A stretch of 64,000 nt of DNA from Anas platyrhynchos (lineage: Eukaryota > Chordata > Aves > Anseriformes > Anatidae). The stretch is from assembly GCF_047663525.1 (NCBI RefSeq), contig NC_092588.1, positions 44,398,001 to 44,462,000 of the forward strand, written 5' to 3'. Positions within the stretch are counted from its first letter, which is position 1; each line of letters starts with the position of its first letter. Shown piece by piece: positions 44,101 through 57,200 of the stretch. The translations under genes and the position numbers were made by a program. The notes below the pieces were generated by a model. That model ran no database searches. It saw nothing but the letters and a program-made list of their open reading frames with translations, and had not been told where the DNA came from.

Positions 44101-45229
44101 ATAGATAATGTGTAATTAAAAATATTTTCATTGCTGTAAAAGTACAGTATGAAGAGAGATGGATAAACAAGTAGGCTTGCTATTCAGGTGTCATGTGAAT
44201 TATTTCACTGTAATTTACTGAGGACAAAAAAAAAAAAAAAAAGAAAAAGAAAAAAGAAAAGAGTCATAATCGCCACTCAACAACTTCAAATACTACTTTT
44301 ACAGAGATCAGAATTTATAAATGGCCTGAATTACTGAAATCTGAATTAGTCTGAAACTTAATTGTGTACATTTGGAGTAACGTTCCTTGAAACATTTTGA
44401 AAAAGGAGTGTGACTAAGGAATCCCAAGAGAAGATTGCAGGCTAAGTTTACGCTCTCGGACTGCTTCCCTAACCTCACTTTTAAAGATGTCATTTACGTC
44501 TTAAAAGTCAGAGTGCAAAACTGCATCATGCAGTTTGGCTGTTAATCACTGCAGTGGTGAAATAATAGAAGATTTTGTGGAAGGCTTGAGGACTCTGCTT
44601 TGTTTTTCATGACTAAAATCTTATCCTCAGAGATGCAATTCCTTTGCACATATAAATAGAAACAATCTGGTCCCACTCTTTCCATTGCAATTAGGAAAAA
44701 AGCAATCAGAATTTGTTAAACAGACTTCAGGGACAGCAGAGTCTTACATCTTAGAAGACAGATGTTTTGTGATTAAGCTTTCTATTGCAGTCTCATTTAG
44801 AAATTGCACAAGTCACAGATAAGTTTAGCAAAGTTTACCACTGGTGCAATTTTACCGCTTTTTTCAGATCTTAATACCAGCTTTATCTAGTCTGTGAGAT
44901 ACAGTTTAAACAGTTAGCACCCTCCTAAGACCTAAAATAATGCTTTTGTCCACAGAAAAAAATTTTGGTATTCTCCAAACCTAAATAATAGAGTCTAAAG
45001 TTTTCCTTAAAGGTCATCTTGCTATTTTTCTACTTCTACTACGTGAAAAGGAAGTGCTAAAAATGAATAAATACATTCTTACTAATGCAGTCTCATTTAC
45101 ATAGAAGGTCACTTATTAACAGTTGTGTAGAGATGATGATGTTGACCATTATTCTTCCCACTACAAAATCTCCATCTATTTGCTTATAATTTAAGTAACC
45201 ATTAATCTGTTAAAATTAAAAAATAAATT

Positions 45230-45230
<1 letters not shown>
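41191..45230. other. Intergenic, nothing recognised
   Basis: AT-rich DNA with a T tract at 41303-41323, a (TG)9 run and an A-rich cluster at 44226-44260. The short open frames have no recognisable domains. Confidence 0.6.
42151..42169. repeat. (TG)9 microsatellite
   Basis: Nine uninterrupted TG units followed by TTTATT. Confidence 0.9.
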
Positions 45231-45260
<30 letters not shown>

Positions 45261-45300
45261 TAATAATAAATAATAATAAATAATAATAATAATAATAAAT
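45231..45300. repeat. (AAT)n microsatellite with AAAT interruptions
   Basis: About 70 bp of AAT triplets regularly interrupted by an extra A (AATAAAT), continuing into looser AT-rich sequence to about 45360. Confidence 0.92.
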
Positions 45301-45927
45301 AGTATAATATAATATGTAAAATATATAATATAAAAATAATATTAAAAATAAAACTAATAAAAGCTTAGCCTGCCTTTAAAAGTTTAGCCAGGCTAAACTT
45401 TTCCCAAACCTAGGTAAAAATTATTTATGTAAAAAAAAAAAAAAAGGAAGCAAAAGACAATCCCCTCCCCCAGCTCTTCAACTCTCTAACCCCCCAAGAG
45501 AAAAACAAAGACACCATTTGATCATAATTTATATGATCTATATTCTGAAAGAGAAATAGTGGTGTTTTATGTTGTCTTTTTCCTTAGTTTTGTTCATGAA
45601 CATCTTCCCAAATGTTGCCAAATAGTAAGCATTTGATAAAAGTGCAGTCAATTTCTTAGAAAAATGAAATTAGAAAGATTATGCACCCTTAGAGTGTGCA
45701 AACCTCTGAGAGTTTCAAGAACTGATCATAAACATATTCTTCATAAAAATATCAACAATTCTTACAGTATTACAGTTACTTCTTGGTGAAATGAGACATT
45801 CTAGGAAGAAAGGATACTTATTATATTATACCTGATACAACAAACACACAGTCATTGAACTTTTATAAGTAGCTGCAAATTCCAATGAATGTTCCAGACA
45901 CCTTCAGAAGAAAGCTAAACTGGAAGA

Positions 45928-45930
<3 letters not shown>

Positions 45931-45965
<35 letters not shown>
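45931..45965. repeat. 35-base poly(T) tract
   Basis: Uninterrupted T run; if it is a retroposon poly(A) tail, no matching element was recognised on the adjacent high-coordinate side. Confidence 0.9.
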
Positions 45966-45967
<2 letters not shown>

Positions 45968-46659
45968 CATACGTAAGTCTAGATTTAGAATAGATTTTGA
46001 ACCACAATTCTGTCATACCTTTGCTAGAGTTATCTAAAACTCCTTACCTCTGCAGATAACTTTCCTTGCAATTGGTTTTTAAGCGTGTCTTACTGCTTAT
46101 AGATTAGTGGAGATCTGCTGCTATGAGAACTTTCCAGGCTGTAGGCCATTGCATCAGTAAAATAAATAAGGCTAAAGAAGTCTAAAATAGCCTTTGGCAT
46201 TGCCTGCAGCAATTTTGTCCACTTACCAATTTACCACAATATTCTTTGACAAGTGGTATGTTTTCTATTCCAAAGACGAAGAAGAGCACGCATCCTTCAC
46301 AACTCTAAGGCAGTCTTAGGATAGCTGTCTATTCCCATTATTTATTGGTCTTGCAATGGTGCCTGAAAGTCCCAGTCACAGAAGAGAACCCTAGGATTGT
46401 TCTGTGGTCTGTATAAACAAAAAATTAAAATAAGCCCAACATCAGGAATTTACACCTGTCCTATGTTCAGCATCTGGTTCTTCCATTATACACACTCACA
46501 TTTACAACTTGTAAAAATAGGTCTTTCAAATACTTCTCAGAGACAGTAATTTAACTTGATCTGAAATGCAATGATAAAATGGAAGCTCAGGGAGCTCCAT
46601 ATGCTTAAGACCACTATGTCTGCCAAAAGCCAATTAGAATTTGTAGTTGTCTAAAGATG

Positions 46660-46745
46660 TTCAGAGAGTTTTTTCACAAGTGAAACTTAGTGAGCTGAAC
46701 TTTTCAGAGAGTTTTTTCACAAGTGAAACTTAGTGAGCTGAACTT
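46660..46745. repeat. 43-bp perfect tandem duplication
   Basis: Two identical 43-bp units (46660-46702 and 46703-46745) starting TTCAGAGAGTTTTTTCACAA and ending GTGAGCTGAACTT. Perfect identity suggests a recent event. Confidence 0.93.
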
Positions 46746-46749
46746 TCCC

Positions 46750-48485
46750 AACTTCCTGTAGTAAGAGCAGTAAGAAATACTGAATTTTTATGAACTTAAG
46801 TTATTTTTTATGTTCTCAGATATAACCACCAACAATAAGGTTTTAAATATTTAAAATTATTTTTATTAAAGAATAAAAATTAAGAAAAATAAAAATAAAG
46901 CAAGAACTAAACAGCATCTTAGAGACATTTTTGAATCTGAGCATCTTTTGAGCCACTCTTTTCCCTAAGATCTTATGGCAGAATGACATTGCAAGAATTT
47001 AAATATAAACTGAAAAGAAGAGAAAATAAAAGGATACAAGGGAAAAAAGGTTCTGCATTTCAGAACAGAATTAGAGATAATCAGACAGACTAAAGCATGA
47101 GGATGAAGTTGTTTGAATTTGAAAACTAGTGACGTAGCACCAAGATTGGCAAGTCTGAGCACACATCCAAATATAATCTGGAATGTTTTGTTATACTGAG
47201 AGAAGATATTTTCATTCACAATGGGAATGTGGATGTGTTTTCTAGTTTATTTATCATCTAGTTTACATGGCTAACACACTTTTTTGAAGATAATTTTGAG
47301 GTTTAGTGCTGGTAGGTATTTTTTTTTTTCTTTCTTTCTGGCATGGGGGAGATACCTCCCCCATGGATAACTTAGGATAACTTAGGCATTTGATTTACTT
47401 TGAAGTTAGCACTTTCTCCATTTGTCTTGAGGTTTTCTGCAGCTACCCTTTTTATACTACTGAATGCCCTCCCCATTGTTTCCAGTTGATTGCCCCAAAG
47501 AAGTATCCAATTAAGTATTCCAAAATGAAACAAAAAAATGCAACTTCTGGTGAAAGCACACAAAGAGTCATAGGAACAACTTTGCTTTGGAGAAACCATC
47601 CACAAAGCAACCAACCAATACTGAAATGATTACACAACATCTATGTGGTCTGTTAATTAAAATTTCTAGTTATTTCTTTTCCTTTTAGTTATTTAGATAT
47701 TTTTCAGTGGGCTTGATATGATATTTGTGCTTTCAGTAATTGTCTTTTCATTGCCTTACTTCTTTCCAAGTTCTCTGCTTTCTTCATTTTCTGTTTCTTT
47801 TTCCTGTGTTGTCTTCAATAAATGTAAAAGTTAGCAAATAAATATTTATGGGAACAAAAGAGGCACTTGAAAATAATCCCGTAACAAAATAGAAAATTAT
47901 TAATTTGTAATATTTGTGGTTAAGCAGAAAATAGCTTCTAGCTTTAATTTCCTGAAAATCATGCTTTCATCTTAGTTATTTCTGTATTCAGAATGGCTTA
48001 GTTCAAAATCCTTAGCTGATGATTTTAGAGCTCCTTATGTTCAGCTAAGTTTAGAAAGAGTTTAGATGACCCAAATGCTCTAAGAGGGGACACCCTTTCA
48101 AATTTCCAGGGCTGTTTTCATTATCCTAGATGCACAGGGGATTTGCAGAAAGGTGGAGATGAAAACATCCAGAAAATATGCTCTTGCAGTCCTACAGTGA
48201 ACTTTTTGGTGTTTGCATTTGCACAGGTTTCATTGACAGATCAGGAATTAAGTAGGAAATAAATATTTTTATGTGTAGTATAAAAAACTTCTAATTTTTA
48301 ATGGGTAAATTCATGGTTGCAGTTCATTGTGCCTCCAAAAATAATTTAAGATCATTCTTTAATAAAAGAATTAAGTTAAAAAAGACAGGTACATCTGTGG
48401 GTGGCTTTCATACAAATGAAACTGAATGGGACTCTTCAGTCTCTAACCTTAGAGAGCTAGAGCAAGGAAATAAGTGAATGATATA

Positions 48486-48517
<32 letters not shown>

Positions 48518-50920
48518 CCTCTGACACAGAAACAGAATCCTCCAACTAAATGACCAGGTTACAAGTTTAAAGCATACAAAAACTGTGTATTTTCATATAA
48601 TGCAAAACTAAATGTCAGAGGTCACTGCCACAGTGGGTCACGGGGCAAATGTGTTTTAAGAAAAAATTGAGTTAAACGCATAGGAGATAAGTCTAATAAT
48701 TACTGATGGACTCAATGGTTCTGTCTGAATTTCTGTTTACAGCAGTCCCCAGCCTCCTGACCCCAGAATAGGAGAGGTTTCTGTGTCTTGGAGAAGCAAA
48801 CGTAGCCATGCTTTTTTTGAAATAGTCCTTCAGTCTGGGACAGCAGAATGAGCTAAATGAATCCCAAATATTATAAGCATTTAAAAAAATTGAAGTATAA
48901 ACAATCACAACAGGTTAATAAAGCAAATAAACATTCTGTTAACGGAACATGATAAAATAGCATTTTAACTCTGAACTTAAGTTTGTGAACTATTTACTGC
49001 TTTTAACATAGTAGACATATTTCACACATACAAGAGCCACATTAAGAAGTTGCTGAGCTACAGAAATCTGTAAAAACAAAACTATTATAGCTTTACTTAG
49101 TATAGTAGTGATTAAAGATTACAGTTCTTATCCAACCATTATGTTCTGCATGCACATGAAAAAAAAATACAAAAGGTAATCACTTTAAATGATGAAATCA
49201 CTTTTTTAAAAAAGCTTAAAAAGATGATGTAGGTCTAAAGTTCTGCTTTATAATCCACATTAATGAATTTGTAACTGTCTGGACATTATGATGGCTTACA
49301 GTAACTGAATACATATGCAGTACTGGTCCCAGCAAATGCAAAATGATAGGGAAGGCTAAGCCAAGGCATAATAACTTGCAGTTGCCTGTTCTTACTCTGT
49401 GTTCTCTGCAGCTGATTAGAAACAGCAACATCAGTGCCATTTTATTGTTCATAAATCTTATTAGGTGTCAAAGCTCAGGTTCATGATTTCCGCCTTCTGG
49501 GTGATCTTTGTGTCTAGAGGCAGATCTGTCTACTACTTCATTGGTAAACATAAGTGTGTATGTCCGAATTAGGATGATAGAAGAAAGAAAGGTGACTTCT
49601 CTTTTCTTCAGAACAGGGATCAGAAGAAAGCCCTTCAAGTTCCTGTCACAGAAGAGTTTTTACCTCCCCACTTTAAATTGTCTCCTTTTGTCTCCTATGG
49701 AAAAAGGTGTTTAGACTTGCCTCATCCGTTCACTGAAGGCAGTAGGTCTTTACTCTGGTTCTTTACTCTAGGCTTGCAGGCCTGCTCCACCACCTTGCTG
49801 AAGGCTGCACACAGAAACAGGATACAAGTACCCATAGCATCTGAGTATCCATGCTGTTCTTAGATTCTTTTTTAGCTAAGCTGCCAAGGTTATAATGATC
49901 TTTTGGTTTAAGATGAGAAAGCAAAATAACCAAAGTGACACTTTTTAAAATACTATTGTAATTGTTTTTCCAAACTTTCATGAAATAAGACAGAAGCTTC
50001 CCATACCTGAGCACAGAAATGGTGGCTGCACAATATAGAATAACAGCTTTCAAATGCTTGCTTTTTATTCCAGAAGGATCTACTGACTCTTCTGAGAATA
50101 TATATTTTTTTTTGTTTGCTCTTAGGATCTATGTGCTCTGAGGAATAGTGTGGTCTAAGGTGATAAGCTGCACCAGCGTATCAGACCAGGAACAGACAGG
50201 AAAGACACTGGCATACTATCATTTTCCTCCCCCTTTCCCCTTTACTCCCCATTCTGCTTGTTCATTAGTCATGACTTTGTTTCTAAACCTTTATTCAGGT
50301 ATCTACTGCCATAAAAACTGACTGCTATAAACAACTATTATATATTGCTATACATATCTATTAAATCAGCCTTGCACTACACTGATGGACAAACGAAAAG
50401 TGGAAGTGTTGTCATTGAAATAAAGTGACAATAAAGGCTTTTTTATTATTTTGGAACTGTCAGCTCTCAAGTTTCACTTGCAATGCATTCAGATTTTCTT
50501 ATCAGGGTGCAAACTGAGTACGTCAGACTTGCTGGTGATTCAAGTCTCATTTCCTCTGTTCCAGATGGCCTGTCCAGGCAAGGACAGATAGCTTCAGATG
50601 TTTTGATGGTAGGAGCTAACAGGGGATCAGATTTTCTCTTGCATTTGCTTTGCTTTCCTTATTTTTTTTTACTAATAACATTTTATTATTATTATTATTA
50701 TTATTTTATTTTCTGCAAGACCAATTAGGTGACATTAAGTGTTCTTTTAGTTCATTGCCCTTGTAATGGACAGACTTTAGGTCTGAAACAACAGCTGAAA
50801 TGTCTGTAACAGTCTTTCAGATTCTGTTTTGTTATTGCTCTCTGTTATGGTTATATTCCAGTCACAAAGAGGAACACATGAGAAAATTAAAAACAAAATA
50901 TTGATCTCAAAATTTAAGCT
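46750..50920. other. Intergenic, nothing recognised
   Basis: AT-rich sequence containing an (AT)11 run with a following T16 tract at 48481-48518 and an (ATT)n run at 50684-50706. No gene or identifiable transposon. Confidence 0.6.
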
Positions 50921-50939
50921 ATCATATATTTGTATATAT

Positions 50940-50995
<56 letters not shown>
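50940..50995. repeat. (TG)n(TA)n compound microsatellite
   Basis: About six GT units run directly into about 21 AT units. Strand-symmetric and probably variable in length. Confidence 0.93.
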
Positions 50996-51000
<5 letters not shown>

Positions 51001-51004
51001 TAAA

Positions 51005-54000
51005 TCCTACCTAATCAACTTGTTTATTCCAGGAATGTAAACTTATTTGTGGCACTACCTTCAGCTGGTGTTAGCAAAGAGTACTTATTCATAAAAACTT
51101 GCAGAACTAATAAAAGCTTAAGGATTTCTCTTTACTAATTTCACTATAGCCCAATTCAAAAAAAAAAAATGAAATAAAAAAAAAAAATCCAGCCATAAAT
51201 GAACAGTGATTTTTGGGGGGGAGAAACAACTGAAATCTGGACTTGTGTTCATTATAAGCAAATGTTCTGAAAATTCACATCAAACTGAGTTACAACTGTC
51301 ATATCTTCATAATCCAACAAACTTTTAAATATGTTCCACAGACACTAATTTTAGGCCAATTAATTGATCCTTGGGTCAGTACTTAAGCCTTCAGTGGCTC
51401 CTTTGGTGGTCTGTCACCTTCTGGCCTGAAAAATGAACATCACAGCACTTCTGTAATGGAGATCTTCAGAATAAAAGGCATGTTATTAACTTATATTTCT
51501 ACACGTTTTATTGGATGATAGTTAGCTGTTACTCCCTATATTAAAAGTATGTCTCAAGTTACTTTCTGCAAAATACTATATTTTGGGACATTTCCTAGAC
51601 ATATGGTGTTAGCTTTTCTGACAGGATACCAGAAATCATACTCAAGACTCTCTGAGCTGCTATAAAGAGTCACAACTCCAGTAAGCCAGAGGTTGATTAG
51701 CCTCATCAGAATGTTATAGAAAACAAACAGATATTCACTGATGGCAAGGGTCAGTGTTTGTTGTTTACTCACTTTATAAAACAATAAAATGTCATTGTCT
51801 GAATAGAAGGGAATAGCCTTTAATAATAAAAAGAGAGAAGAGAGAGAAAATTGATCATCTTGGTTATGGAAGGCTTCCCAGAAGGAAAGAAAACACCTGT
51901 GATAGAGGCAATATGCAAATGTAGGAAGAAAAAATATATGTTTTAATGCAAACAGAGAATGTATTCTGAAATAACATCATTGTGCATATACTGTTGTAGT
52001 TTCTAACAGAGATAAATATGTGTTTTTTCTGCAAAGCATTAGGATAAAGAAGATATCTGTCTCTCAATCTATGGGAATAGACTAAGTACTTATTTTAAAT
52101 ATTGCATGAATAACATAATTTTTAAAAAAATAAAAAAATAGAGGATTGGTTACTGAAGAGATGAAGAGATGGATGAAATAGAAAATCATTTTATTTCTCC
52201 ACAATGCTAAAAGCTAGAAATGATTTAGTGTTAAATAACCAGTGTGAAAACAGCATTTTTAGTCTATTACCTTATGCCATCCAGGTCAACAGGAGAGCCA
52301 AAAACACCGAGACAAGTTTTCATTTTAAAGATTATTTTCATTCAGCTGGAATAAATGCAAATCATACTTCTGTGACTTGCCTCTTCCAGAAGCAAGGCAA
52401 TGAAATTTCACATTTCTGGTTTTAGACACTTGAAATAACTTAAATACCTTCATTAGAATAAGATAACCAGTCTTCAGGTAATACACATTTTATTTCTGTC
52501 TTTTCCTAAACTCACTTTAGAGCCTGGACAATTTTACCAACTTAATCCCGTCTTTGCTTCCTACATGTCATTCTTGGGTTTTTCTAATAGATTACCAGGG
52601 AATATCATACTCTTTGAAAAGACTGAGATGAGAATGAAAAGTGAAAACAGGCCAAAATAAATTGTACATCTGATCACTATATGTTGACTGAAGCATATTC
52701 TAGGGCCATTCCTATCAATAGAATGAGGACTTCCTTATGATCACAGCGTCTTTATCTGATCTTATCATATACATCAATTGTTTTAAGTCAGCCTTTCTCA
52801 CCTGCCATTAGCATAATGCACTACAAGTTCTGTAACTGTATTTTATTTGCCGCATATATTTTGTTGCATTTAATTTCTGTGTTGCAGATTTTCTGTGAAA
52901 GTACTTCGAATTCATGGTCACAGGTCACACTTCATAACCTCAAGATACTGTAATAGACTACAAGGTGACTAAAGCATAAAAGACCTAAGAGTACTTTATG
53001 GGAGTTATTTGCAGCAAGCACCAGTTGTTAATGACCCAATACAAAATGTCATTTAAATTCCACATATCAATGATCTCTTGTAACCTAGGTAACTCATTTT
53101 AATTACATCTGCAAGAGCAGAAATGTCATGTCTTTAAAATGAACCAGAAAGATATTCTTCTTAGCATTAAAGCAGCCTAACAATTAGCTATAAACTTCAA
53201 CAACAGAAATCTGACCTGAAAATTTGGAGCACTTACTGCAGGTGTCTGTCAAATATCCTTCTATATCTTCTATCTTTTCTTATTATAGCTTTATTTTTTT
53301 TTTTCATTAAAATAAAACTCTCAAAATAAAAATATAAAAATATTAAAAGATACATGGATACATCATCATTAAAAATAGTAGGAATTCTTTTTTTTTTTTT
53401 TCTTCAAGTGTGGCTTATATCTGAAGACTAGAAGTCTGAAGACTTATATAGAAGACTAGAGTCCTTTGAATTCTTATAATATAATAAGACAAGAGGCTGA
53501 ACTGAATTAGAAAGGAATAATGTAGATTTTCTCATAAACTGACCAAGACATTAACTCTTATCAGCATTTATTAGAATCCTGTTTGTAATCCTATCTCTCT
53601 CCATGAGTCTGCATGACACTCTTGGAATACTTCATGGATTTGTCATTTAGATGTTATGTTTAAATATGTTTATACATACATCTGCATGTACGTTTGCTTT
53701 TAGTAAAAAAACAAGTAGCTAGAGACACTGAGGAGGAAGCAAGTAGATTCACCAGATTTGCCATAGATCTATGTTTTTTCTCCTGCTGTATAGTGTTAAG
53801 GAAGTAAATGACAGATTTCTCAAGTTTATCATATTCAGTACAAAAATATCAAGCAGAAATGGAAATCTCTTTGCAGTAGTCATTTTTACAAGCAATGTAG
53901 GATATAGAATTTGACTTGAATTTTTTTTTGTGTTTAATAGGAAGGACCTTATTACTGTCTTCAAATCTAAAAAGAGAATAAATCAAATGCCAAATATTCT

Positions 54001-54120
54001 AGACCACTTTTACCCTTTAAAAAATAAAATTAAATTAAATTGCAATGCATTTTTGTGTCTATTTTTTGATTAAAAAACAAACAAACAAACAAACTTTTTT
54101 GCATCATTCAGAGGGAAAAA
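51005..54120. other. Intergenic, nothing recognised
   Basis: AT-rich DNA with A/T tracts (51161-51187, 53390-53401). A locally repetitive patch GAAGACTAGA / TCTGAAGACT occurs at 53422-53460. No gene recognised. Confidence 0.6.
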
Positions 54121-54124
54121 ATTG

Positions 54125-54229
54125 TTTCTTTTCTTTTCTTTTCTTTTCTTTTCTTTTCTTTTCTTTTCTTTTCTTTTCTTTTCTTTTCTTTTCTTTTCTT
54201 TTCTTTTCTTTTCTTTTCTTTTCTTTTCT
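54125..54229. repeat. (TTTTC)21 pentanucleotide microsatellite
   Basis: 105 bp of perfect TTTTC repeats, pure polypyrimidine on the plus strand. Long phenylalanine/serine or lysine/arginine frames across it are artefacts. Confidence 0.96.
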
Positions 54230-54234
54230 AGTAA

Positions 54235-57200
54235 AGTCATGTAACAAAGAAAATACAACATTGAAAAGCTGAAAAGCAGGTAAAGGACTATTATCACTAT
54301 TTCATAGAAAGAAAAATCAGAGCAGAATTAAAAAGTATACTAAATATTCCAAAACCAGAATAAAAACGTGTTAGTACATTTGTTCTTTTTCTAACTTTTT
54401 TTTTCTTTTAAGTTTAAGTGTTATCTGCTGACAAATTAGATTGCTTTCAACACATATACAAACACATTTATTTATTTATTTTAAAAGGTGGTGGGTTTGT
54501 TTTTGCTTTTTTCCAAATATATTGGAGCAAATTCTCAAAATAGAGGTAACATAACTATCTGTTGATCTATTTCTAGATTTAATTACTCTATGTTGTGTCT
54601 GAGTTACTTAAAAGTAAAGTCAGTAACATTGAAAATCAACCCTCTACTTCTCACATATTTGTAATATTTCTCTTCAAGAGAAGACTTTTTTTTTTTTTTC
54701 CTAGAAAAAAATGCTGTGAGATTCAGTTTGGCAAGAATGATTTACTTAAGCTCCAAAGAAGACACAAGTAATGTGATAATTCAAAAATGAATAAACTTTT
54801 GGTGAAACACTCTGAACATGTTCATTGGCAAATTAATTCTGTGGAAATATTTAAATGGTTGTCTTGGGACTTGAAATGGAGCAAAACAATGATCCAGGCA
54901 ACTACGTTTTTGTGGACTTTGGTTGTTAAATGAAGTTTATGAAAGGTAGTTAGGGAACAACGTTTAATTTAAGCCCTAGCACTTCTGAAAAGTATAACCA
55001 AATGGGTATAATAGAGGACTGCATAAAGAAGAATTGGCACATAAACTTTGATAGCCAAGTTAATGAACGGACACTGGTTATTATATGAAAGTAGAAGATG
55101 CAATTAATGTTCCAATGGCAAAGAACAATTCCAACAATTAAGGAAATAACTCTGTGTTCTTGTGCCAAATACGCTAATGTGTTTTTGTCTAGGAAGTTTA
55201 TCTATGATTCTGCTTGTGTGTTATTGAGCACTGAAAAACTTATGATTTAGACAACCTGTGTTCCCCAGGCTTATAATTTTGAGTGTTGCTTATACTGAAG
55301 GTGGAGAATTTGTCCAGAGCCAACAATCCAGTAAATTCTTCCATATTCAAGCTCCACAAAATTTCCCCACACAATAGTGTGGGTAAATATGTGAATAATT
55401 CATAAGATTTCTAAGGTCAATGGACCTGTTTCTCACTCAGTTAAACCAGGCTATCTCTGTAAAGAAAAGAAAAGACTAGCATTTCCCAAACAAAAGGTCA
55501 GCTCACTTTTCCCTAGCTATCCATGAAAACTCTGAAAAGACCATTTCTTAATCACGAGTTTAATTTTGTTATCCTTTCTGGAAATTAATACAGAACAAAA
55601 ATAATTCTGTCTACTAAGACTAAATGTTTTTCATAAGGGACCTTCACAGCTAAGACTTCAAAATATTTTTACAGAGTTATTGTACATAATAAATGATGAC
55701 ACATTGGTTATATAACTGGAATAATAGGAAAATTAAGTTTTGTTCAATATGTTTGCTTGAACATATTTTCAAAACTGCTGAAATAAGCATAAAACTAGGC
55801 TCTCCTAAAAGATGTATTTGTTTTCTTTTCTTAGGGCCTTCCTCATTTCCAAATGTAAATCAACAAAAGGAAACGCAAAGGAGCAATAAATACTCTACCC
55901 AAATGAAGTGGATATATATAACAACTGTAGCAAAGTCCCTTTCAGATGACTTTGGAAAGGGAATAAGGTTCTGCTACCATGCTTGAGCCACAGGCACAGA
56001 GAAGTGGAAGTATTGTACAAGCTGACTGCTATATGAACAAGCATATGCTCATATATGATGTATTATGAAAAAGAAAAATCAAGTCAAGTTAAATACTATT
56101 CAACTGTGGCCTTGAAATAAAACAGGAAATAAGTTGTATGGTGTTTTGTTTGTTTGTTTGTTTGTTTTGTCTGACAAAAGGTATATCCCATATTTTAAAA
56201 CAGTCACATATCACAAGCTCTTAGAAGTGATGATATATGCACATCTGTTTATAGGGAGTTTGAAACTTCAGTGTCTCTTGAGCATACCATTCCTACATGT
56301 ATGAGCAGCCATTTGGCTCATTTCAGAGCCTAGAAGAGTATATCTTCTAGGAATCAACTAGCAATGTAGGAGTACAGGAGAAAAGATGAACCTCAACTAC
56401 AAATATCCAACTGAAACATGAGCCACTCTTCACTTTTGAAGGATAGCAGTAGTTCACTATCAGAAACAATTTTTAATAAAATTGAGTTCCAGCTAAAGAA
56501 GCTTTCAAATTATCAGTATTTTTCTTCATCTTTCAAGGTTTATACAACCCCTTACCATCTCAACACTGCTCCAGCAAAAAACAGCACCATGCACTTACTT
56601 TAAAGCAGACAAGAGAAGCAGGCAAGAAAGAAAAAAAAAAAAAAGAAAAAAAATACCACTTTTAAAGAAAAAGTGGTATTTTTTGCAAGTGTCCCTTTTC
56701 TCCATTCAGCTACTTCTTCTTTGTTCTCATCAGCCTCACTCTTTCCAACTTTTTATATTTTTTTGTTAAGGAGTGGCTTGCACTATTTTTACAAACACTG
56801 ATACACAGCCTCTTATGCTTCCCTATTCCTTTAAGGCTGAGATGAGTGCTGAGTTGTTAGTTGACTACAACATCTGTCATATACTACAACACAATCAGAG
56901 CATCACCTGAAATTGCCTAAGGAATTTGACAAAATGAACAGAAGATATTTAGTTACAATGTTTCTTTTTCATAAGTTAGATTTATGATTCAGAACTTATT
57001 TTAAATAAGTATTAAGTTAATTCTTTCTTTCCAGGTCCAGGAATATTATAATTTATGTTTGAGGGGTCTCTCAATAACTTGCATGAAGAAGGAGATCAGA
57101 TCTGTTAGTTTTGTCAATAACGTCTACCATTGTGAGAACAGTAGAAGAAGGAGAGACAGAAAGAAGCACTGAAGCAGAAGTTATTTCTTAGTCTGCAGTA

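Noticed and set aside
45931..45965. Poly(T) tract as the tail of an intact retroposon or processed pseudogene
   Set aside because: The adjacent sequence on the side where the body would lie shows no CR1 end, gene-derived coding sequence or target duplication that I can support.
54045..54297. Phe-rich and Lys/Arg-rich frames across the pentamer repeat
   Set aside because: A 5-bp repeat without stop triplets is open in all frames; no protein is implied.
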